A stretch of 64,000 nt of DNA, taken from positions 142,651 to 206,650 of the forward strand of contig NZ_CAJYHX010000021.1 in NCBI RefSeq assembly GCF_913774285.1, in the 5' to 3' direction. Position numbers and translations under genes: made by a program. The notes beneath the pieces are model-generated. The model was not told where the DNA came from. It made no database searches and saw only the letters and a list, made by a program, of their open reading frames with translations. Shown in pieces: positions 9,388 through 17,386 of this stretch; within the stretch, counting starts at the first letter, position 1, and each line of letters opens with the position of its first letter. Source of the DNA: an uncultured Sphingomonas sp. GTDB lineage: Bacteria; Pseudomonadota; Alphaproteobacteria; Sphingomonadales; Sphingomonadaceae.

Positions 9388-9465
9388 AAGCCCCTCCTCC
9401 TTAGAGCATCAGGTCGGTCATGCCCCCGGCATGACCGACCTGATGCGCCTGAAGGGGAGGGGCTT
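9388..9465. repeat. 78-nt nested palindrome between eda and the ParD-like gene
   Basis: Two nested inverted repeats can be traced. The inner arms 9406-9424 and 9428-9446 are perfectly complementary over 19 bases with a 3-base spacer. The outer arms 9388-9402 and 9452-9465 pair aagcccctcctcctt with aaggggaggggctt. In RNA this would form a very stable hairpin 13 bases after eda; in DNA it could extrude as a cruciform. It is likely a terminator-like or REP-like intergenic element. No transposase is adjacent. Confidence 0.85.
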
Positions 9466-9541
9466 GAAGTGCTGCGCACCCTTGCGGCCACCAACATATG
9501 AACCATATACGCTCCGTAGTCCCACCCATACCGGAGCGCCC

Positions 9542-9748
9542 ATGGGCATCGTGAAAATCGCCGACGACCTCCACGAGGAGGCGCGCCGCGCCAGCGCGGT
9601 GATGTGCCGCTCGATCAACGCCCAGGCCGAATACTGGATGAAGATCGGCATGCTCGCCGAGGCCAACCCTACCCTACCCTTCAACGAGATCGTCCGCCGC
9701 CAGCTGGCCGAGGCACAGGTCGGCGCCGCCGCGCTCGAGGCCGCCTGA
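9542..9748 (+). CDS. ParD-like family protein
   Basis: This is a 68-residue acidic protein beginning MGIVKIADDLHEEARRAS. The pattern is that of the ParD-like family (formerly DUF3423), with a ribbon-helix-helix type first strand (IVKIADDLHEEARR) followed by helices (SINAQAEYWMKIGMLAE). The family is named for resemblance to type II antitoxins. No partner toxin is present: the next gene, two bases downstream, is methionine aminopeptidase. A regulatory role or coupling with map is inferred only from adjacency. Confidence 0.75.
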   Translation: MGIVKIADDLHEEARRASAVMCRSINAQAEYWMKIGMLAEANPTLPFNEIVRRQLAEAQVGAAALEAA

Positions 9749-9749
9749 G

Positions 9750-10520
9750 ATGGTCAAGACGCCCCAGGAACTCGAGCTGATGCGCGAGGCCGGCCGCCTC
9801 CTCGCCCGGGTGTTCGAGATGCTCGACCGCCAGCCGCTCGCCGGCATGTCGACGCTGGAGATCGACACGCTGGTCGACCGCTATATCACCGACGAGCTCC
9901 ACGCCCGCCCCGCGAGCAAGGGGCAGTATGGCTATGGCTTCGTGCTCAACTGCTCGATCAACCATGTCGTCTGCCACGGTGTGCCCGATGCCGAAACGAT
10001 CGTGCAGGACGGCGACATCATCAACCTCGACATCACCCTAGAAAAGAACGGCTTCATCGCCGATTCGAGCAAGACCTACATGGTCGGCGAGGTCTCGCCC
10101 CAGGCCCGCCGCCTGGTGAAGGTGACGCAGGAGGCGATGTGGAAGGGCATCGCCCAGGTCCGCCCCGGCGCCACGCTCGGCGACATCGGCGCGGCGATCG
10201 AGCGCCACGCCAAGCAGCACGGCTATTCGATCGTGCGCGACTATTGCGGCCACGGCATCGGCCGCGAGATGCACGAGGAGCCCTCGGTCCTCCATTTCGG
10301 CCGCCCGGGCACCGGCATGAAGCTGCGGGAAGGCATGACCTTCACGATCGAGCCGATGCTCAACCAGGGCACCCGCAAGGTGACCACGCTCGACGACGGC
10401 TGGACGGTGGTGACCAACGACCGCAAGCTCTCGGCCCAATTCGAGCATACCGTCGCGGTGACGGCGACCGGCGTGGAGGTGCTGACGCTGCGCGAGGGCG
10501 AACGGGTGATGGCCGGCTGA
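9750..10520 (+). CDS. map: Type I methionine aminopeptidase
   Basis: Map removes the initiator methionine from nascent proteins. The 256-residue length fits the type I (MetAP-Ia) enzymes without a zinc-finger extension. The metal ligands can be placed in INLDITLEKNGFIADSSKT (two aspartates), GHGIGREMHEEP (histidine), FTIEPML (glutamate) and AQFEHTVAVT (glutamate). The substrate-pocket histidine is in NHVVCHGVP. The start follows the ParD-like stop by one base. It converges with the zinc-ribbon gene. Confidence 0.97.
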   Translation: MVKTPQELELMREAGRLLARVFEMLDRQPLAGMSTLEIDTLVDRYITDELHARPASKGQYGYGFVLNCSINHVVCHGVPDAETIVQDGDIINLDITLEKNGFIADSSKTYMVGEVSPQARRLVKVTQEAMWKGIAQVRPGATLGDIGAAIERHAKQHGYSIVRDYCGHGIGREMHEEPSVLHFGRPGTGMKLREGMTFTIEPMLNQGTRKVTTLDDGWTVVTNDRKLSAQFEHTVAVTATGVEVLTLREGERVMAG

Positions 10521-10523
10521 ACG

Positions 10524-10826
10524 CTAAATCTGCTTCCAAAACTCGGCATCGTTCAGTGGCAGACCGGAAGCGTCACCAATAACTTCCCAACTCCCACAGA
10601 GCGGGCAGACGGCCGAAGCAGCTGCAATATCTGCTCGCTTCTTGGGGAGCGCACCACGCCGGCCAGGGATGCCGTCCCCGGCTGAGCCCACCCAATCGAC
10701 AATGTCTTCTGGAGCGAAGCGTCCGCTGCAATTGATGCACCTGCAAGCATTGCTTCGAAAGATCTCGGCATGATTTTGCCGAGCGTGGCTGCGAACTTCC
10801 AAGGTCTGTTCAAGCGTAAGCTTCAT
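10524..10826 (-). CDS. Small protein with paired Cys motifs (zinc-ribbon-like)
   Basis: The 100-residue product has two metal-knuckle-like elements, CRCINCSGRF (around residue 28) and CPLCGSWEVIGDASG (around residue 74). The pattern is typical of small cytoplasmic zinc-ribbon proteins found sporadically across bacteria. Function is unknown. Base composition looks less GC-rich than that of its neighbours, with more A- and T-ending codons, suggesting acquisition. It converges with map, leaving only three bases between the stops. Confidence 0.7.
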   Translation of the reverse strand: MKLTLEQTLEVRSHARQNHAEIFRSNACRCINCSGRFAPEDIVDWVGSAGDGIPGRRGALPKKRADIAAASAVCPLCGSWEVIGDASGLPLNDAEFWKQI

Positions 10827-11061
10827 ACCGGACTTATGTGCAATCCAGCAGCGCTAATGCAAGCCGTGGAGACGATGGCGGCAGGCGCACGATGCGCGCG
10901 TCCCGCTGCGATGCGTACGCGCGCTTCACTAGACCACCGGCGATCGCCACGGTTGCGAAACGGCCCGGCGATCCCCACTTATACCCTATCGCCGGCTTCC
11001 CTCCCGTAAGCGCCGGCGGCTGGGTCCGTCATGTTCTCGCTTGCACAGCTCGGATATGCCG

Positions 11062-11223
11062 ATGGACCTCGCCTATCTCCTTTCCCGCCACCAGAACGCC
11101 GTGACCCGCGCCGGCACCGCTGCCTGCGTGGCCTCGCGTGCCTCGCACCGGGCGTTTGCCGCCGGCTATGCCGAGCGGATCCGCGCCTATCGCCTAGCCC
11201 ATGGCCTGGCGGACGCCGCCTGA
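11062..11223 (+). CDS. Small hypothetical protein
   Basis: A 53-residue frame begins MDLAYLLSRHQNAV and is rich in Ala and Arg, with a probable pair of helices (ASHRAFAAGYAERIRAYRL). An ATG two codons upstream (11056) is an alternative start. Its stop overlaps the start of the antitoxin-like gene (TGATG), which supports real translation and coupling. I recognise no family. The 235 bases upstream, after the zinc-ribbon gene start, show no other coding signal. Confidence 0.6.
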   Translation: MDLAYLLSRHQNAVTRAGTAACVASRASHRAFAAGYAERIRAYRLAHGLADAA

Positions 11224-11519
11224 TGGGCGCGATCACCCAGGTCGCGGTCGGCGCGACCTCCGACGAGCTTGATCGCAGGCGCTTCCGCGGCACCGCCAAG
11301 ACCAAGCTGGCGCCCGAAGTCATCGCGCGCCAGTCGAAAATCGCGCTGCTCGCCTTCCAGTCGCTGCCCGATCGCGAGACGGCGCTGTCGTTCCTCAACA
11401 GCGAGGACGAAACGCTCGGGGGTCGCCCGATCGACGTGGCGAGCGCGAGCGAAGCGGGCGTCGAGCGCGTCACCACGATGTTGCGCGCCCGCATGGCCCC
11501 GGCCGCGAAGATCGACTAA
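11223..11519 (+). CDS. MbcA/ParS/Xre-type antitoxin-like protein (DUF2384)
   Basis: The 98-residue protein ends in the toxin-binding type of domain seen in MbcA/ParS/Xre antitoxins. The signature is visible as ALSFLNSEDETLGGRPIDVA followed by SEAGVERVTTMLRA. It is shorter than full Xre-type antitoxins and has no obvious helix-turn-helix in the first 40 residues. No RES-domain toxin gene is adjacent. It overlaps the upstream small gene by one base and is followed 9 bases later by another small gene, so it looks like an orphan antitoxin or a domesticated regulator. Confidence 0.65.
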   Translation: MGAITQVAVGATSDELDRRRFRGTAKTKLAPEVIARQSKIALLAFQSLPDRETALSFLNSEDETLGGRPIDVASASEAGVERVTTMLRARMAPAAKID

Positions 11520-11528
11520 GACGCCCCC

Positions 11529-11708
11529 ATGGCCGAACGCTTCGAACGACATCGCCAGCCCTGGCGCCCCGACGAGCTGCAAAAGCTCCACACCCTCGCC
11601 AAGAAGGGCATGCCGCTGCGCGCGATCGCCAAGGCGCTGACCCGCAGCGAGGAATCGGTGAAGGAACGCGCCAAGCTCGACGGGCTGTCGATCGCCAAGC
11701 TGCACTGA
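11529..11708 (+). CDS. Small helix-turn-helix-like protein
   Basis: A 59-residue basic protein begins MAERFERHRQPWRPDELQKL. A SANT/Myb-like or sigma-4-like helical pattern can be seen: WRPDELQKLHTLAKKGMPLR, then AIAKALTRSEESVKERAK, which reads as a recognition-helix-like stretch. It follows the antitoxin-like gene by 9 bases and probably shares its transcript. DNA binding is inferred from pattern only. Confidence 0.6.
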   Translation: MAERFERHRQPWRPDELQKLHTLAKKGMPLRAIAKALTRSEESVKERAKLDGLSIAKLH

Positions 11709-11724
11709 GCCGGCGCGAGCCCGC

Positions 11725-12408
11725 TCAGGCGTAGCGGACCGTCGTCCGCCGCCGCCGTGCGCGCAGCGCGCCGCCGATCAGTCCGAAGCCGCCGAGCATC
11801 AGCGCCCAGGCCGCCGGCTCGGGTACCGGGCTGGCGGTCAGGCGCGCGCCGACGGTGAACGGGCCGAAGCCGCGATAGGCGGCGTTGATTGCATCGACGC
11901 CGGCTTGGTTCAGGTCGATCGTATAGCCCGAGGCCGCGGCGTTCACGGTGATGCGCCCAAGCACCGCGCCCGATCCGAGATCGTCGAAGATCCCCTTGGC
12001 GCCATTATATTGCTGCAGCCCGACGATCGAGCTGGTCACATCGTACAGCGTCAGCTCGAGCGGCCGCCCGGTCGCATTGCCATAGCCGCCGGCGAGCGCA
12101 TTGCCGATCGTCAGCGATGCGCTGGTCACCGGTCCCGACGGAAAGAAGCTGAAGAAGGAGCGATATTCCGTCGTCGAGCCCCAGCTCGTCAGGCTACCGG
12201 TGACGTAATTGTCCCAGGCGTTATAGTGCGTGCCGTTGTTGTCGAACCAGCCGGTCTGAAACGTATTGATGCTGCCGGCGCCATTCACCGTCAGCTTCAC
12301 CGTGCCGCTGGGCGAATTGTTGAAGAGGTAGAAGTCCGCCGCCATGGCTGGCGCGCTGCCAACGACAGCAAGCAGCAATGCTGCGCTCGACAAAACTCGG
12401 CTCTTCAT
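11725..12408 (-). CDS. PEP-CTERM sorting domain protein
   Basis: This secreted protein (227 residues from the ATG at 12408) has a signal peptide (MKSRVLSSAALLLAVVGSAPAMA). It ends in a PEP-CTERM signal: VPEPAAWALMLGGFGLIGG followed by the basic tail RARRRR. Such tails direct exosortase-dependent processing and are typical of biofilm or envelope proteins. The middle is rich in Gly, Ser, Thr and Asn and is predicted to be beta-rich; no enzymatic domain is recognised. No exosortase gene is in the window. An upstream ATG at 12441 is less likely because it would precede the signal peptide. Confidence 0.85.
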   Translation of the reverse strand: MKSRVLSSAALLLAVVGSAPAMAADFYLFNNSPSGTVKLTVNGAGSINTFQTGWFDNNGTHYNAWDNYVTGSLTSWGSTTEYRSFFSFFPSGPVTSASLTIGNALAGGYGNATGRPLELTLYDVTSSIVGLQQYNGAKGIFDDLGSGAVLGRITVNAAASGYTIDLNQAGVDAINAAYRGFGPFTVGARLTASPVPEPAAWALMLGGFGLIGGALRARRRRTTVRYA

Positions 12409-12543
12409 CGCAAGATCTCCCCGGAATGCATCCCCATGCATCGATAGTTAACGGTGAAGTATCCCAAACCACGATGGAGTCAAGACAAGCGGGCCCGTCG
12501 CTGTCCCGTAATTGATCAACAGCTTAGCCTGCTTTATTCCGGA

Positions 12544-13014
12544 TCATCCGGCAGCGGCCCGCTTGGCCCGCACCAGCGCCGCATCGAGCGCTGAAAGGAA
12601 ACGCGAGCGGTCCTCCTTTCCGAACGGCGGCGGGCCGCCGATGCGGTCGCCGCCGGCGCGCAGGTCCGCCATGATCGCCCGCACCGCCACCGCGCTGCCG
12701 ATCGAGCTGGTGGTGAACGGCTTGCCGTTGGGCGCCAGCACCGCCGCCGCGCCCGCCTTGAGGCAGCGATCGGCGAGCAGGATATCCGCGGTGATCACCA
12801 CCGCACCGGCATCGGTATGCTCGGCGATCCAGTCGTCGGCCGCGTCGAAGCCGTCGCTCACCACCACGCGGCTGAGCAGCGGGTGTTGCGGGATGCGGAG
12901 ATGCGCGTTGCTCACCACCGTCACCGGCACTTCCAGGCGCCAGGCGACCTTGTAGATCTCTTCCTTCACGGGGCAGGCATCGGCATCGACAAGAATATGG
13001 GGCGGGATCGACAT
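12544..13014 (-). CDS. YaiI/YqxD family protein (DUF188, PIN-like)
   Basis: The 156-residue protein matches the YaiI/YqxD family. The N-terminal strand with acidic residues reads ILVDADACPVKEEIYKVA. It continues with VVSNAHLRIP, VVVSDGFDAADDWIAEH and VVITADILLADRCL. These acidic clusters are shared with PIN-type nucleases, so a metal-dependent nuclease is suspected, but the activity of the family is not established. The start at 13014 gives the expected length. It is divergent from the frameshifted gene. Confidence 0.9.
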   Translation of the reverse strand: MSIPPHILVDADACPVKEEIYKVAWRLEVPVTVVSNAHLRIPQHPLLSRVVVSDGFDAADDWIAEHTDAGAVVITADILLADRCLKAGAAAVLAPNGKPFTTSSIGSAVAVRAIMADLRAGGDRIGGPPPFGKEDRSRFLSALDAALVRAKRAAAG

Positions 13015-13131
13015 GCGCCTTCCCCTGCCACAGCCGTGCCGAAACGCGAAACCCGCGGCCGATTGCAAAAAGAACAAACAGGAAACGAATCGCTTTCCTA
13101 CACAATTGATCCGTGCCTTGATCTCGCTGCC

Positions 13132-13577
13132 ATGCAGCCCGAGGACGACGATCCCTTCGACTTCACGCCGGTCGCCACCAGCCCCTGTGCCGACGGCTGG
13201 AACGCCGAGCGCCAGCGCGCCTTCATCGCCGAACTCGCCACCCATCGCGGCGTCGCCGCGGCGGCGCGCGCAGTGGGGATGACGCCGCAGAGCGCGCGTC
13301 GCCTGCGCACTCGTCCGACGCCGCGGGCTTCGTCCGCGCCTGGGACGCGGCGGTCGATCAGGGCCGTACGATGGCGCTCGATCTCGCGCTGCAGATTGCC
13401 CGCGAAGGGAGGCTGGTGCCGGTCATGCGACGCGGCAAGATCGTCGGGCATCGCCGCCGCTTCGACAGCCGGCTGATGTTTGCCGCCTGCTATGGCGAGT
13501 CGATGCAGCGCTACGAACGCGAAGCGCGGGCGGCGCTGCAACCAGCACCGCCCTCGCCTCGACCGGGATCGCGTTGA
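13132..13577 (+). pseudogene. Frameshifted helix-turn-helix (terminase-small-like) protein
   Basis: The first part, starting MQPEDDDPFDFTPVATSP, has the pattern GVAAAARAVGMTPQSARRLR, an HTH typical of small sphingomonad proteins that resemble phage terminase small subunits. After about codon 62 the frame becomes nonsense, while the next frame continues sensibly (AGFVRAWDAAVDQGRTMALD, then KIVGHRRRFDSRLMFAACYG) to the stop at 13577. A one-base loss near 13318 explains this: adding one base there restores a continuous product of about 149 residues. It may be a real pseudogene or a sequencing error. Confidence 0.7.
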
Positions 13578-13613
13578 TGTCGCTTTCCCGGAACTTTCGG
13601 AACTTTCGCCGGC

Positions 13614-15182
13614 TCAGAAGCGGACGCTGACCCAGCCGGCGAGGAAGTGCGAGCCCTTGGATCCCACTGCCTTGAGCACCGCGCCGGGCTCGAAATATTC
13701 GTAGCGGCCGATCACCGAGACGCGTGGGCTCACCTTCCAGGTCGCCTGCAGCCGCGCCGCATCGCCGACATGCGCGCCCTTGACCAGCTGGGTACCCGCA
13801 TAGGCGGTGCCGGCGCCGCGATACACCGCGTCGTCTTCGTCGACGCGCAGGCTGTGCTGCAGCTCGGCGGTGAGATCGAGCGACTTGCTCGGCGAGAGGG
13901 TGAAGTTCGGCGAGACTTGGAACAGGTTGGTCAGGTTGAGCGCCAGCTGGTAGCTATAGGCGATCGAGCCGGCGGTGATGGTGCGGGTGTTGCGGATGGT
14001 GCCGGTGCCATAGGCGCCGCCGCCGCTGCCGTAATCGAAATGGATGCCGGGCTTGGGCTTCAGCCCCTTGCTGCTCAGGCTGTAGGTCTGGGCGGCCTGG
14101 AGGAACCACGCGTCGATCGCCCGGCCGCGATAGTCGCCGCCCTGATGGTTGATCAGCCAGTCGAAGGTCAGCTTGTCGATGCTGCCCCAGAGGCGCGCGC
14201 CGTAATAATGGCGGACTTCGAGGCCGGTCGTCTTGCCCCATTTCAGCGTGTCGTTGCGCTCGCGCCAGAAGAAGGGGTCGAAGAAGATCTTGCGCTTGGC
14301 CTGATTGGCAAGAACCACGCCAAGCGTGACGCCCGAGAAGCGGGTGCCGTCGTCGATGCGGTCGTCGCCGCTGCCGCCCAGGCCCAGCGTGGTCTGCTTG
14401 AAGTCGAACACATCGGCGCGGAACTGCGCGAAGGAGACCCAGGCGCGACCGCCATTGAGCTCGGTATGGATAGAGTTGTCGTCTTTCACCGAGATCAGCC
14501 CCGGCGCACCGTCGGTGAACTCCTGCCGACCATAGCGCACCCCGGCGTTGACGCCGCGGACCAGCGCACCGCTCAGCTCGACGAAATATTGTTGAGCGAA
14601 CAGGTCGTTGCGCGACTTGGCCGCCGGCGTGCCGAGATTGTGCCCGGCCAGCCCGCCATGGGCGAGCTCACCATAGGCACGCAGCGGACCAACATGCACG
14701 TCGGCGCCCGCGAAGATGCGGAACAGCTGCTCCTGGCGATGGTCGCCAGCCAGCAACCCCGGCTGTGACACAACTTGCTCGCGCAGCCGCATCTCTCCCG
14801 AGAGCGTGACATAGGCAAAGCCGTTTCCGGCAAGCGGCAGGTATTTCAGCCAGTCGAGCGGGTCATCGCGCTTCTTGGGGTCACGCATGCCGCGCCAGTC
14901 CTCGGCCCAGCGCGAGGTGTTGTAGCCTCCGAGCTTGATGCCGAAGCCGTCGGCCTGCGACGGGTAGGTAAAGGTCGCGGGCGACGAGGGCGCGCGCGGC
15001 GTCACCGCTTCGGCCGGCGGCGTAGATTTCTGCGGCGGCACGCTCTGCTGCAGCCCGTCCTGGGCCCGCGCGGCGATCACCAGCAGCGCGGCGGGTTCGA
15101 TCCGCTCCTGGGTCTGCGCCGAAACGGGCGACAGCGAGAGGCTGACTGCAAGCAGGGGCAGCAAAAACTGGGTACGCGACAT
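13614..15182 (-). CDS. Alginate-export-type outer membrane porin
   Basis: The 522-residue product (start ATG at 15182) has a signal peptide ending near SLSPVSAQ. It continues with a long beta-rich region and a C-terminal aromatic residue (WVSVRF) typical of outer-membrane barrels. Segments such as RNDLFAQQYFVELSG and VRYGRQEFTDG resemble the Alginate_exp family (PF13372), seen in AlgE-like porins of sphingomonads. The substrate is unknown, and no alginate genes are nearby. An ATG at 15215 would add a non-signal extension and is rejected as start. Confidence 0.8.
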   Translation of the reverse strand: MSRTQFLLPLLAVSLSLSPVSAQTQERIEPAALLVIAARAQDGLQQSVPPQKSTPPAEAVTPRAPSSPATFTYPSQADGFGIKLGGYNTSRWAEDWRGMRDPKKRDDPLDWLKYLPLAGNGFAYVTLSGEMRLREQVVSQPGLLAGDHRQEQLFRIFAGADVHVGPLRAYGELAHGGLAGHNLGTPAAKSRNDLFAQQYFVELSGALVRGVNAGVRYGRQEFTDGAPGLISVKDDNSIHTELNGGRAWVSFAQFRADVFDFKQTTLGLGGSGDDRIDDGTRFSGVTLGVVLANQAKRKIFFDPFFWRERNDTLKWGKTTGLEVRHYYGARLWGSIDKLTFDWLINHQGGDYRGRAIDAWFLQAAQTYSLSSKGLKPKPGIHFDYGSGGGAYGTGTIRNTRTITAGSIAYSYQLALNLTNLFQVSPNFTLSPSKSLDLTAELQHSLRVDEDDAVYRGAGTAYAGTQLVKGAHVGDAARLQATWKVSPRVSVIGRYEYFEPGAVLKAVGSKGSHFLAGWVSVRF

Positions 15183-15337
15183 GACGTTGGTCCGTTCTGG
15201 ACAAGACGCCGTCATCGCCCCGCCCCTGTCCCTGTGGACGAGGCAATGCTGCGCCTTGGGAAGACGGCAGGCCGCCTTCCGGAAATGGATATGCGAAGGT
15301 GGCGGGCGGCGCCGCACCGGCACCGCCCGCCGGGCGC

Positions 15338-17179
15338 TCAGAAGCTCGCCCAGTCCTCGGCGCCGGCCATCACCGGTGCCGCGCGGGGTGCGGATGGAGG
15401 TGCCGAACGGGGCGCTGCGGATGCCGAACGGGCCGGCGCCCGCATGGGCGATCCGTTGTCGATCTTGAACCGCGCGGCCTGCCGAGTGAGGCCACTCACC
15501 TCACCGGCCAGGTTGCGGGCAGCAGCCGAGGTCTGCTCCACCATCGCCGCATTCTGCTGCGTCGAATGGTCCATCACACCGACGGCCGTGGCGATCTCGC
15601 TGATCGCCGAGGACTGGGCGCGGTTGTCGATGGCGACCACCTCGATGAACTCGTGCACCTGGCTGACGCTGCTGGTGATGTTGGCAAGTGCGGCATCGAC
15701 CTTCTTCACCGAGTCCACCGCGACGCCGATATCGGCCTGGGTGGTGGTGAGTTGCTCGCGAGCGCGGCGCGCTTCCTCTTCGGCGCGCATCGCCAGTGCC
15801 GAGACGAGGTCGGCGACGACCGCGAAGCCGCGGCCCGCCTCGCCTGCCCGGCCCGCCTCGACGGCGGCGTTCATGGCGAGAACGCGGGTCTGGAAGGCGA
15901 TCTTGTCGAGGCCCTCGATGACATTGTCGATGCCGCGGGCGCTTTCGGAGACGCGGTCCATCGCCGCGGTGGCGTCGGTCGCGGTGGTGCGGCCGGAGTC
16001 GACGATGCCGATCGCTTCCTGGGTGAAGCCCACCGTGCGGTCGGCGGCGTCGGCGCTGGACTTCAGGCGATCGTTCATCTGCTGGAGCGCGGCCGAGGTC
16101 TGCTCCAGGCTGGCGGCGTTGCTCTCGGTGCGGCGGGCGAGATCGTCCGAGGCGGCCGAGATCTCGGTCGAGCCGGTTTCGATGCTGCGCGAGGCTTCGG
16201 ACAGAACGCTGATCAGCTCGCGCAGGTTCTCCAGCGCGGTGTTGAAGTTGTCGCGCAGCGTGCCGTATGCCGGGGGCACCGCGGTGGTGATCGAGCTGGT
16301 CAGATCGCCCTCGGACATGGCGTGGAGCTTTTCCGAAAGCAGCTCGACGATCGCCTGCTGGTCGGCATCCGCCGCGGCCTTGGCAGCCTCGGCATGGACC
16401 TTGGCTTCGGCGTTCTGGCGGAACACCTCGAGCGCACCGGCCATCGCGCCGATCTCGTCCTTGCGGCCCGAGCCGGGGATGACCGCCGCGGTGTCACCGC
16501 TCGCGAGGGTCCGCATGCGACCGGTGATGGCGCCGAGCGGCAGCGTGATCGAGCGGCTGACGAACAGGACGGCGGCAACCAGCACCAGCACGATCACCAG
16601 CGCGGCCATGCCAAGCTTGATCTCGGCGTCGTGCACCGCCGCCTGGATTTCCTCGTCGAACACGCCGGTGGCGACCACCCAGCCCCACGGCTTGAAGGCG
16701 CGGACATAAGAGATCTTGGACTTCACGCCCTTGCCGTCCGGCATCTCATATTCGTACGAGACAAAGCCGGCGCCCTGCTCGGCGGCGACCTTGACCATCT
16801 CGCGGAAGTGATAGGTGCCGGCGGCATCCTTGCTGTCGTAGGTCGACTTGCCGACCTTCTCCGGCTTCACCGGATGCATCACCATCACGTGGTTGGTATC
16901 GAGGATGAAGAAATAGTCGCTCTCGCCGAAGCGCATCGAGCCGACCACCTTCTTGGCAGCAGCCTGCGCGTCCGCCTGGCTCATCCGGCCGGCGCGCTGC
17001 TCGGTCTCGTAATAGTCCAGCTGGCTATAGGCGATGTCCACCGCCTGCTTGGTGCGCGCCTGAAAGCTCTTGGTAAGCGAGCTGTCGAGCTGATTGATCG
17101 ACAGAAGAATGACCAGCACCAGACCGACCAGCGATCCCGCACCTATGATGAAAAGGCGTTTTACCAATGCTGATATCAT
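15338..17179 (-). CDS. Methyl-accepting chemotaxis protein with a single Cache sensor
   Basis: This is a 613-residue chemoreceptor. A transmembrane helix lies at about residues 9-28. It is followed by a periplasmic single-Cache-like domain (ESDYFFILDTNHVMVMHP and AFKPWGWVVATGVFDEEI), a second helix near 195-212, HAMP, and a long cytoplasmic signalling coiled coil. The signalling tip includes VLAMNAAVEAGRAGEAGRGF. The last five residues are DWASF, resembling the NWETF tether that binds CheR/CheB. No che genes are nearby, so it feeds a chemotaxis array encoded elsewhere. The ligand is unknown; Cache domains of this type often sense small organic acids. Confidence 0.93.
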   Translation of the reverse strand: MISALVKRLFIIGAGSLVGLVLVILLSINQLDSSLTKSFQARTKQAVDIAYSQLDYYETEQRAGRMSQADAQAAAKKVVGSMRFGESDYFFILDTNHVMVMHPVKPEKVGKSTYDSKDAAGTYHFREMVKVAAEQGAGFVSYEYEMPDGKGVKSKISYVRAFKPWGWVVATGVFDEEIQAAVHDAEIKLGMAALVIVLVLVAAVLFVSRSITLPLGAITGRMRTLASGDTAAVIPGSGRKDEIGAMAGALEVFRQNAEAKVHAEAAKAAADADQQAIVELLSEKLHAMSEGDLTSSITTAVPPAYGTLRDNFNTALENLRELISVLSEASRSIETGSTEISAASDDLARRTESNAASLEQTSAALQQMNDRLKSSADAADRTVGFTQEAIGIVDSGRTTATDATAAMDRVSESARGIDNVIEGLDKIAFQTRVLAMNAAVEAGRAGEAGRGFAVVADLVSALAMRAEEEARRAREQLTTTQADIGVAVDSVKKVDAALANITSSVSQVHEFIEVVAIDNRAQSSAISEIATAVGVMDHSTQQNAAMVEQTSAAARNLAGEVSGLTRQAARFKIDNGSPMRAPARSASAAPRSAPPSAPRAAPVMAGAEDWASF

Positions 17180-17386
17180 TCAAGAAACGCACTATACCCT
17201 CCGGACATATCCATTCCGGATTGTTATAGAACGATGCAGTCCCACAACTTCTATTTCATATGACTTATTTCGCTTTCGCAGCAAAACGAATCGAAACGTT
17301 TTCAAATGCTAACGGAAGTCGAAGTGGACCTTCCGGGATTATGCGGAGGTGGAGGAGCGCCCAACTGGCACCCCTCCGTTCCCGCA

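Noticed and set aside
15299..17173. A 624-codon plus-strand frame opposite the Cache chemoreceptor
   Set aside because: The minus strand encodes a clear chemoreceptor; the plus frame has no motif or ribosome-binding site.
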